Origin: Bosea sp. 29B
GTDB taxonomy: Bacteria; Pseudomonadota; Alphaproteobacteria; Rhizobiales; Beijerinckiaceae
NCBI RefSeq assembly: GCF_902506165.1
Contig: NZ_LR733817.1
Span: 1,720,255 to 1,784,254, forward strand
Direction: 5' to 3'
Length of the DNA stretch: 64,000 bases
Part shown: piece by piece, positions 8,294 through 14,951 of the stretch
Layout of the letters: each line of letters begins with the position of its first letter
How positions within the stretch are numbered: the first letter of the stretch is position 1
The notes under the pieces: model-generated
Seen by the model: the letters and a program-made list of their open reading frames with translations, nothing else
Databases searched by the model: none
What the model was told of the DNA's origin: nothing
Program-made: the position numbers and the translations under genes

Positions 8294-9394
8294 ATGGATA
8301 GCCCTTCCACGGAGATCGACCGGATCGTCGCCGTCGAGGTCAGGCGCTGCGTCCAGCCGCAGCAGGACCCGGCCTGGCGCTTCGCGCTCGGGGGCATCCC
8401 GCGCCTCGACGGACTGATCGCGACCTTGCGCACGGCTTCCGGTCTCGCCGGCGAGGGGCACGTCGAGGCGATGGCCTTCTATGCCGACGATCTCACGGGA
8501 TCGGAGGCCGCGATCGCGGTGCTGCGCCCCGCTCTGCTCGGCGCCGATCCATTGCGCTATGCCGAAACGCGAGATCGCCTCGACAAGGCGCTGTCCGGGC
8601 ACGAGGCGGTCAAGGCCGGCATCGACAGCGCGCTGCATGAGCTGGCAGCGCGGACCCTACGCGTGCCGCTGCATGTGCTGTTCGGCGGCGCGCGGCGTCA
8701 GAGCGTCGAGCTCCAGCGCATCCTGCCGCTCAAGGATCCCCCGGGCATGGCCGCCGATGCCATCAGGCTCACCGGGCTCGGCTATCGCTGCCTCAAGGTG
8801 AAGGTCGATGGCGATGCCGATCTCGCCGAGGCGCGCGTCAGGGCGGTGCGCGAGAGCGTCGGCCCCGCTGTCAGGCTCTCGGCCGATGCCAATCAGAGCT
8901 ACACGCCGAAGGCCGGCTTGCGCATGATCGAGCGCATCGCCCGTCATGGCGTCGACCTCGTCGAGCAGCCGGTTCCCGCCGCGGACATTGCTGGCCTGGC
9001 CTTCGTCTCGCAGCGCAGCCCGATCGCTATCGAGGCCGATGAAGCGATCCGCTCGCTGCGCGACATCGTCACACTGATCGCCGAAGGCGCCTGCGACAGC
9101 TTCAACCTGAAGAGCTCGGTCCTCGGCGGGATCGGCAAGGTCTTCATCGCCGCACAGATCTGCGAGGCGGCGGGGCGCGCCTACCGCGTCGGGACCGCCT
9201 ATGGCCCCCGCCTGATCGCGGCCCAATGCCTGCATCTGGCCGCCGCGTTGCCCTCCTTTCACTATCCGGTCGAGTTCGCCGAATTCGATCATCTGCTCGA
9301 TGATCCCTTCAGCGGACTGGAGGCCGTGGAAGGCCGGCTCACTCTACCGCAAGGTGTCGGCTCCGGATTGTCGCAACTATCGGAGAATGCTTGA
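8294..9394 (+). CDS. mandelate racemase/muconate lactonizing enzyme family protein
   Basis: A 366-residue enolase-superfamily enzyme of the muconate-lactonizing subgroup, which abstracts a proton next to a carboxylate. The subgroup signature K-x-K is seen as Lys168 and Lys170 (CLKVKVDG). Metal ligands are Asp198 (SADANQSY), Glu224 (LVEQPVP) and Asp249 (IEADEAI), and the second base is Lys273 (FNLKSS). All key residues are present, so it should be active as a cycloisomerase, epimerase, racemase or dehydratase. Its stop precedes the transporter genes by about 150 bases. Confidence 0.87.
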   Translation: MDSPSTEIDRIVAVEVRRCVQPQQDPAWRFALGGIPRLDGLIATLRTASGLAGEGHVEAMAFYADDLTGSEAAIAVLRPALLGADPLRYAETRDRLDKALSGHEAVKAGIDSALHELAARTLRVPLHVLFGGARRQSVELQRILPLKDPPGMAADAIRLTGLGYRCLKVKVDGDADLAEARVRAVRESVGPAVRLSADANQSYTPKAGLRMIERIARHGVDLVEQPVPAADIAGLAFVSQRSPIAIEADEAIRSLRDIVTLIAEGACDSFNLKSSVLGGIGKVFIAAQICEAAGRAYRVGTAYGPRLIAAQCLHLAAALPSFHYPVEFAEFDHLLDDPFSGLEAVEGRLTLPQGVGSGLSQLSENA

Positions 9395-9550
9395 CATTCC
9401 CGAGGTATGGCCTCAGGCTTCAAAGATCAGGCGGTTGGCGATAGCGAGGGTCTCAATCCTCGTTATATCGAGCCTTCCTCACCGACACAGGTCGATCAAA
9501 CGCCGCAGAGCGCGCGACCCGTGATCTCGTTCAGGTGAGGAGCTCATACA

Positions 9551-11143
9551 ATGAACATCCGGACAAGTTTTGCGCGTGCCATACGCACCGCGGGCGTCGT
9601 GGTCGCGGCCAGCATGACGACGCTCGCCGTCGCGCAGGAGAAGGACACCTTCCGCTTCGCCGCAGCGACCGATCTGCGCGTCATCGATCCGGTCTGGTCG
9701 CTGGAATACAACAGCCGCAACCACGGCTATCTCGTCTACGACACGCTGTTCGCCTTCGACTCGAAGTTCCAGGTCAAGCCACAGATGGTCGATACTTGGA
9801 CGATCTCCGACGACAAGCTACGCTATACTTTCAAGTTGCGTCCGGGCCTGACCTGGCATGACGGCACGCCCGTCACCGCCGCCGACTGCGTCGCCTCGAT
9901 CAAGCGCTGGGGCCAGCGTGACTCGATCGGCCAGGCGCTGATCGCCGCCGCCGCCGAGATCAAGGCGACCGGAGCGGACAGCTTCGAGATCGTCCTGAAG
10001 GAGCCGTTCGGCCATGTGCTCTCGGCGCTGGCCAAGACCGGCTCGCCGGTTCCGTTCATGATGCCCGAGCGCATCGCCAAGACCAGCGGCTTCGAGCAGA
10101 TCAAGGAGACCATCGGCTCAGGCCCGTTCATGTTCGCGCGCGACGAATGGATGCCGGGCGACAAGGCGGTCTACAAGAAGTTCAAGGGCTACAAGCCGCG
10201 CTCCGAGCCTTCCGACTTCATGTCCGGCGGCAAGATCGCCAAGGTCGAGCGCATGGAGTGGGTGTTCATCCCGAGCGGCGCCACCGCCGCGGCCGCGCTG
10301 CTGGCCGGCGAGGTCGACTGGCTCGAGCACCCGCCTTCCGACCTGCTGCCGACGCTGCAGAACGACAAGGACATCACCGTCCGCGCCGTCGATCCCTTCG
10401 GCATGCAGACGATGATCCGCTTCAACCATGTCCATCCGCCCTTCGACAACGAGAAGGTCCGGCGCGCCGTGCTGCAGACGATCGAGCAGGGCGAGTATCT
10501 GCGCGTCCTCAGCGACGACAAGCGCAGCTGGGAGCCCTGCCGCAGCTTCTATTTCTGCGGCACCCGTTTCGGCCGGGACCTCGCGCCAGACCAGCTGCTG
10601 TTCAAGAAGAACCTGGACGAGGCGAAGAAGACGCTCGTGGCCTCGGGCTACAAGGGCGAGAAGGTCGTGCTGCTCGACGCCGTCGACGACGCGATCCTGC
10701 ATCCGGTCACCGTCGTGCTGTTCGACAACCTCAAGGCGATCGGCCTGAATGTCGAGCTCCGGGCGACGGACGGCGCCACCATCTTCGCGCTGATGCTGAA
10801 GCAGGAGCCGATCGCGCAGGGCGGCTGGAACATCGGCCCGCAATATGCCGACAGCACCAACTATTCGGTGCCCTTCCTCAACAACGCCCTGCGCGCCGGC
10901 GGCGTCGGCAAGGCCTCGATCGGCTGGCCCAAGAACGAGGCGATCGAGACGCTGCGGGCCGCCTTCCTCAAGGCGCCGGAGGCCGAGCAGGGCGCGATCG
11001 CCGACAAGATCCAGCAGGAGGCCTACGCCGCCTCGATCTACGGGCTGACCGGCCAGTACAAGCAGCTCACCGCCTACCGCAAATCGGTCGAGGGCCTGAT
11101 CGACTCGCCGATCCCGCTGTTCTGGAACGTCAGCAAGAAGTGA
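9551..11143 (+). CDS. dipeptide/oligopeptide-type ABC transporter substrate-binding protein
   Basis: A 530-residue periplasmic receptor of SBP family 5. It has a cleavable signal (hydrophobic TAGVVVAASMTTLAVAQ, cleavage near residue 29). It then shows the family pattern: DLRVIDPVWSLEYNSRNHGYLVYDTLFAFD, KLRPGLTWHDGTPVTAADCVASIKRW, GSGPFMFARDEW, and VRRAVLQTIEQGEYL near the middle. Two permease genes follow in the same direction, but no ATPase genes do; those may lie upstream of the window. The ligand is probably a small organic molecule handled by the preceding catabolic genes. Confidence 0.92.
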   Translation: MNIRTSFARAIRTAGVVVAASMTTLAVAQEKDTFRFAAATDLRVIDPVWSLEYNSRNHGYLVYDTLFAFDSKFQVKPQMVDTWTISDDKLRYTFKLRPGLTWHDGTPVTAADCVASIKRWGQRDSIGQALIAAAAEIKATGADSFEIVLKEPFGHVLSALAKTGSPVPFMMPERIAKTSGFEQIKETIGSGPFMFARDEWMPGDKAVYKKFKGYKPRSEPSDFMSGGKIAKVERMEWVFIPSGATAAAALLAGEVDWLEHPPSDLLPTLQNDKDITVRAVDPFGMQTMIRFNHVHPPFDNEKVRRAVLQTIEQGEYLRVLSDDKRSWEPCRSFYFCGTRFGRDLAPDQLLFKKNLDEAKKTLVASGYKGEKVVLLDAVDDAILHPVTVVLFDNLKAIGLNVELRATDGATIFALMLKQEPIAQGGWNIGPQYADSTNYSVPFLNNALRAGGVGKASIGWPKNEAIETLRAAFLKAPEAEQGAIADKIQQEAYAASIYGLTGQYKQLTAYRKSVEGLIDSPIPLFWNVSKK

Positions 11144-11266
11144 GCGGCCGGCGGCACGCGCCTCCCGCGTGCGCCGCCTCCCATCTCCAGCAGCCACACA
11201 TCGCGCCGGCGGCCCGCAAGATCGGCGGCGCGGGACATGGCCTGCCCTGAGGAACGGAAAACACCG

Positions 11267-12208
11267 ATGCTGGCCTATATCCTCAAGCGCCTGCTCGCGA
11301 CCATCCCGGTGATGGCGACCGTCGCGGTCATCGTCTTCATGCTGCTGCATCTGACGCCCGGCGATCCCGCAGCGCTGATCGGCGGCGACCTCGCCACGCC
11401 CGAGGATTTGCGCCGCATCCGCGAGCAGCTCGGCCTGGAACGCCCGATCGCCGAGCAGTTCCTCGGCTGGCTCTGGCAGGTGCTGCAGGGCGATCTCGGG
11501 ACATCGCTGTTCAACCAGATGCCGGTGTCGCAACTGATCGCGCAGCGGATCGAGCCGACCCTGATCATCGGGCTGACGATCATGACCTTCGCGGTGATCG
11601 TCGCGATCCCGCTCGGCGTGATCGCCGCCTGGAAGGCCGGCAGCTGGATCGATCAATTGATCATGACGCTCGCGGTCATCGCCTTCTCGATGCCGATCTT
11701 CCTGATCGGCTATCTGCTGATCTTCAAGTTCTCGGTCGAGCTGAAATGGTTCCCGGTCCGGGGCTACCAGCCGATGTCGGCCGGGCCGGCGAAATTCTTC
11801 CCGCATATCGTGCTGCCGAGCCTGACCGTCAGCTTCATCTACATCGCCCTGCTGACGCGCATGACGCGGGCGACGGTGCTCGACGTGCTGAACCAGGACT
11901 ATATGCGCACCGCGCGAGCCAAGGGCATGGCGACCCCGCGCATCCTCGCCGTGCACGCGCTGAAGAATGCCGCCGTGCCGATCGTCACCATGGTCGGCAT
12001 CGGGCTTTCCTCGCTGCTCGGCGGCATCGTCGTCACCGAGACCGTCTTCGCCATCCCCGGCATCGGCCGCCTGATGATCGACGCGATCATCCGCCGCGAC
12101 TTCCCGATCCTGCAGGGGGTCATCCTCGTGCTGTCGGCACTCTATGTGCTGATCAACCTCCTGATCGACCTGTCCTATTCGCTGTTCGATCCGCGCATCC
12201 GCTATTGA
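11267..12208 (+). CDS. dipeptide-type ABC transporter permease (DppB-like)
   Basis: A 313-residue inner-membrane permease. The N-terminal helix (YILKRLLATIPVMATVAVIVFMLLHL) is followed by the diagnostic LTPGDPAALIGG segment and the periplasmic EQLGLERPIAEQFLGWL. The coupling loop is DYMRTARAKGMATPRILAVHALKNA, and the C-terminal signature is ETVFAIPGIGRLMIDAIIRRDFP. I placed the start at the ATG after a GGAACGG ribosome site; an in-frame ATG 30 bases earlier would add ten charged residues. It pairs with the next gene. Confidence 0.92.
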   Translation: MLAYILKRLLATIPVMATVAVIVFMLLHLTPGDPAALIGGDLATPEDLRRIREQLGLERPIAEQFLGWLWQVLQGDLGTSLFNQMPVSQLIAQRIEPTLIIGLTIMTFAVIVAIPLGVIAAWKAGSWIDQLIMTLAVIAFSMPIFLIGYLLIFKFSVELKWFPVRGYQPMSAGPAKFFPHIVLPSLTVSFIYIALLTRMTRATVLDVLNQDYMRTARAKGMATPRILAVHALKNAAVPIVTMVGIGLSSLLGGIVVTETVFAIPGIGRLMIDAIIRRDFPILQGVILVLSALYVLINLLIDLSYSLFDPRIRY

Positions 12209-12218
12209 GAACGAGTCC

Positions 12219-13091
12219 ATGAGCATCGCCATCGAGGCCCCTCGCAAGAGCGCCCGCAGCCGGACTTTGACCTACTGGCTCCGGCGCTACCCTCTCTTCA
12301 TCCTCGGCTGCATCGGGCTGGCGGTGATCATCCTGCTCGCGCTGTTCGCGCCACTGATCGCAACGCATGATCCGGTCGCGATCAATCCGGCGGCGCGGCT
12401 GCGCCCGCCGAGCGATGCCTGGCTGTTCGGCTCCGATCCGTTCGGCCGCGACGTCTTCAGCCGCGTCATCTGGGGCGGGCGGGTCTCGCTCACCGTCGGC
12501 ATCGGCGTCGCCGCTTTGTCGGTCTGCCTCGGCCTCGCCATCGGCATGATCGCCGGCTTCAACCGCATCGCGGATGCGGTCCTGATGCGGATCATGGACG
12601 GCATGATGGCGATCCCAGGCATCCTGCTCGCCGTCGCGCTCGTCGCCATCGTCAAGCCCAGCGTCACCACGGTCGTCATCGCGATCGCGATCCCCGAGGT
12701 CCCGCGCGTCGTGCGCCTCGTCCGCTCCGTCGTGCTCAGCATTCGCGAGCAGCCCTATATCGAGGCGGCGCGTCTCAGCGGCGTGCGTTTCCCCGGCCTG
12801 CTGATCAGGCATGTCCTGCCCAACACCATCGCGCCGCTGATCGTGCAGGCGAGCTTCGTCTGCGCCTCCGCGATCCTGTCGGAAGCCTATCTCAGCTTCC
12901 TCGGCCTCGGCATTCCGCCGACCACGCCGACCTGGGGCAGCGTGATCTCGGAAGGGCGCAATGTCGTGCAGCTCGCTTTCTGGGTCGTGCTCTATCCGAG
13001 CCTGTTCCTCGGAGCGACCGTGCTGTTCATCAACCTGATCGGCGACGGCCTGCGCGACATGCTCGATCCGCGCCTGGCGCGGACATTGTGA
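12219..13091 (+). CDS. dipeptide-type ABC transporter permease (DppC-like)
   Basis: A 290-residue inner-membrane permease partner of the previous gene. It shows the DppC pattern: a first helix at about residues 28-48, ATHDPVAINPAARLRPPSDAWLFGSDPFGRDVFSR, a VRSVVLSIREQPYIEAARLSG coupling loop, and the C-terminal ILSEAYLSFLGLGIPPTTPTWG. It is the last gene of the first plus-strand block and ends against a hairpin shared with the convergent cytochrome c gene. Confidence 0.92.
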   Translation: MSIAIEAPRKSARSRTLTYWLRRYPLFILGCIGLAVIILLALFAPLIATHDPVAINPAARLRPPSDAWLFGSDPFGRDVFSRVIWGGRVSLTVGIGVAALSVCLGLAIGMIAGFNRIADAVLMRIMDGMMAIPGILLAVALVAIVKPSVTTVVIAIAIPEVPRVVRLVRSVVLSIREQPYIEAARLSGVRFPGLLIRHVLPNTIAPLIVQASFVCASAILSEAYLSFLGLGIPPTTPTWGSVISEGRNVVQLAFWVVLYPSLFLGATVLFINLIGDGLRDMLDPRLARTL

Positions 13092-13092
13092 A

Positions 13093-13117
13093 AGGGCGCT
13101 GGCAGCGCCAGCGCCCT
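13093..13117. terminator. hairpin between convergent genes (probable terminator)
   Basis: A perfect 11-bp inverted repeat, AGGGCGCTGGC / GCCAGCGCCCT, with a 3-base loop (AGC) fills the 31 bases between a plus-strand permease and a minus-strand cytochrome c gene. It is flanked by AAA on the plus-strand side, which gives a short U-run for transcripts from the minus strand. It could end transcription from both sides; the weak U-run lowers confidence. Confidence 0.6.
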
Positions 13118-13122
13118 CCGGC

Positions 13123-14400
13123 TCAGCGCAGCCGTTTGACTTCGTCGGGGGTGACGCTCGGCTGCTGCCCGCCCCAATTCGCGCGCAGCCAGTTGGAGAG
13201 GTCGGCAACCTGCTGGTCGGAGAGCTGGCCGGCGAAGCCCGGCATGGGTTGCATGCGCTCCAGCCCGGGGAAGCGCTGGGCCGGGATGCCGGTCAGGATG
13301 ACCTTGTTGAGGTTGCGTGCATCGGCCAGCCGCAAAGAGGCATTGGTCGCCAGCGGCACCACGACATGCGGGATGCCCTGCCCCTCGACGCCATGGCAGC
13401 TGGCGCAGACGGCGAGATAGCTGGCGCGGGCCGAGGTCGCGACTTCGGCGGAGACAGCAACCGGCTTCGGCGGCGCCGGCGGGGCCGCGCTTTCCGGCAG
13501 CTTGTCGAGATCGAACAGATAGGCCGACATCGCGGCAAGGTCATCGGCCGTGAAATACTGGGTCGAGAAGTGGACGACCTCGAACATCTGGTTGGTCATC
13601 GCGCCTTGCGCCGAAATGCCCGACTTCATGAAGCCTGCGAAGACCAGCGGACCGAAGCCCATCCGGGTCAACCCGGCCTTGGTGATATCCGGCGCGATCA
13701 CACCTTCGAGCTCCGAGCCCTGGAGGTAGGCGCTCTCCTTCATGCCCATGGCGAGGTTGCGCGGCGTATGGCACTCGCCGCAATGGGCGAGCGCGTCGGT
13801 GAGGTAGCGCCCACGATTCCACGTCGCCGAGCGCCCGGCGACCTCGGTCTTGGTGTCGGAGGAGAGGTTGACCAGATTCCAGAAGGTCAGCCCCTGCCGG
13901 ATGTTGAGCGGGAACGGCATATGGTTGGCGCGGTTCGCCACCTTCATCGGCTCGCGGCTCATCAGGAAGGCATAGACCGCGTCGACATCATCAGCCGTCA
14001 GCTTGCGATAGGAGGCATAGGGCATGGCCGGGTAGAGATGGCCATGCTTGCCGACGCCGTCGCGCACGGCACGGTGGAACTCGGCACGCGTCCAGTTGCC
14101 GATGCCGTGTTCCTTGTCGGGTGAGATATTGGTCGAGAAGATCGTCCCGAGCGGCGTCTCGAACGGCAGGCCGCCGGCCCAAGGCGCGCCGCCCTTGACG
14201 ACGTGGCAGGCATAGCAGTCGGCCGCGACGGCGACATAGGCGCCGCGCTTGGCGAGCGTCTTCATCTGCTCGGCCGAGAGCGGCTGCTCGATCTCCTTGG
14301 CGACCACGCTGCGCTCGAACAGGCCGAGGAAGACGGCTCCAGCCCCAAGCGCACCGACGACAGCGACCGCCAGGGCGGCCAGAAGCAGCTTCCTCGCCAT
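13123..14400 (-). CDS. triheme cytochrome c subunit of a molybdenum dehydrogenase
   Basis: A 425-residue periplasmic, probably membrane-anchored electron-transfer protein. An N-terminal hydrophobic segment (KLLLAALAVAVVGALGAGAVFLG) is followed by three haem-binding motifs: CYACH at 62-66, CGECH at 207-211 and CASCH at 332-336. A proline-rich linker near 305-313 separates the last haem domain. The layout matches cytochrome subunits of membrane-bound alcohol, gluconate and aldehyde dehydrogenases. Start is at the ATG five bases after the 2Fe-2S subunit stop. It should take electrons from that subunit to the respiratory chain. Confidence 0.9.
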   Translation of the reverse strand: MARKLLLAALAVAVVGALGAGAVFLGLFERSVVAKEIEQPLSAEQMKTLAKRGAYVAVAADCYACHVVKGGAPWAGGLPFETPLGTIFSTNISPDKEHGIGNWTRAEFHRAVRDGVGKHGHLYPAMPYASYRKLTADDVDAVYAFLMSREPMKVANRANHMPFPLNIRQGLTFWNLVNLSSDTKTEVAGRSATWNRGRYLTDALAHCGECHTPRNLAMGMKESAYLQGSELEGVIAPDITKAGLTRMGFGPLVFAGFMKSGISAQGAMTNQMFEVVHFSTQYFTADDLAAMSAYLFDLDKLPESAAPPAPPKPVAVSAEVATSARASYLAVCASCHGVEGQGIPHVVVPLATNASLRLADARNLNKVILTGIPAQRFPGLERMQPMPGFAGQLSDQQVADLSNWLRANWGGQQPSVTPDEVKRLR

Positions 14401-14405
14401 CAGCC

Positions 14406-14951
14406 TTACGCCTTCACCAAGCCGGGAGTCCTGAGGACGAGATCGCGCACCGCCTCGAAATAGCGGACATAGCCGGTGCAGCGGCAGATATGACGGTCGA
14501 GCGCCTCGCTGATCACCTGCTCCAGCGCCTCGCGCTTGACCGGGTTGCGCTTCAACTGGTCGAGCAGCACCGTCGCGCCGGTGACGAAGCCGGGCGTGCA
14601 ATAGCCGCACTGGAAGGAGAAATGCTCGATGAAGGCCTGCTGGACCGGCGAGAGCTCGGTGATCGCGCCATTGGCGTCGCGCTTGGCCTGGCCCTCGATG
14701 GTCCTGACCTTACGGCCGGCGAACCAGTGCGCGCCGGTGATGCAGGTCCGCATCTCCTCGAGCGAGCCATCCGCCTTCTTCAGCACCACGGTGCAGGCAT
14801 GGCAGATGCCCTGGCCGCAGCCCATGCGCGAGCCGGTCAGGTTGAGGTACTCGTAGAGGAAGTCCTGCATCATCATCGTCTCGGGCACGTCGATCGGGCC
14901 GACGGCCTTGTCGTTGATGGTGAGGGAAAGCGTCTTGGTCGCGATCGTCAT
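14406..14951 (-). CDS. [2Fe-2S]-binding small subunit of a xanthine-oxidase-family dehydrogenase
   Basis: A 181-residue iron-sulfur subunit carrying electrons from the molybdenum site. The plant-type ferredoxin cluster is bound by Cys45, Cys50, Cys53 and Cys70 (MGCGQGICHAC...RTC). The second cluster is bound by Cys115, Cys118, Cys156 and Cys158 (CGYC...CRC). It resembles the alpha subunit of isoquinoline 1-oxidoreductase and small subunits of acetic-acid-bacterial aldehyde dehydrogenases. It overlaps the large-subunit gene by ATGA. No export signal is visible, so it probably travels with the Tat-exported large subunit. Confidence 0.93.
   Translation of the reverse strand: MTIATKTLSLTINDKAVGPIDVPETMMMQDFLYEYLNLTGSRMGCGQGICHACTVVLKKADGSLEEMRTCITGAHWFAGRKVRTIEGQAKRDANGAITELSPVQQAFIEHFSFQCGYCTPGFVTGATVLLDQLKRNPVKREALEQVISEALDRHICRCTGYVRYFEAVRDLVLRTPGLVKA

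Noticed and set aside
9391..9468. TTGACA at 9391 and TTATAT at 9463 as a promoter for the receptor gene at 9551.
   Set aside because: The two elements are far more than 17 bases apart and neither has a matching partner at proper spacing. A promoter in the 156-base gap remains possible but was not identified.
10118..12247. A 709-residue minus-strand open frame rich in Asp, His and Arg across the receptor and permease genes.
   Set aside because: Composition is typical of reverse-strand reading of GC-rich coding DNA, and no motif is present. The plus strand has clear family matches.
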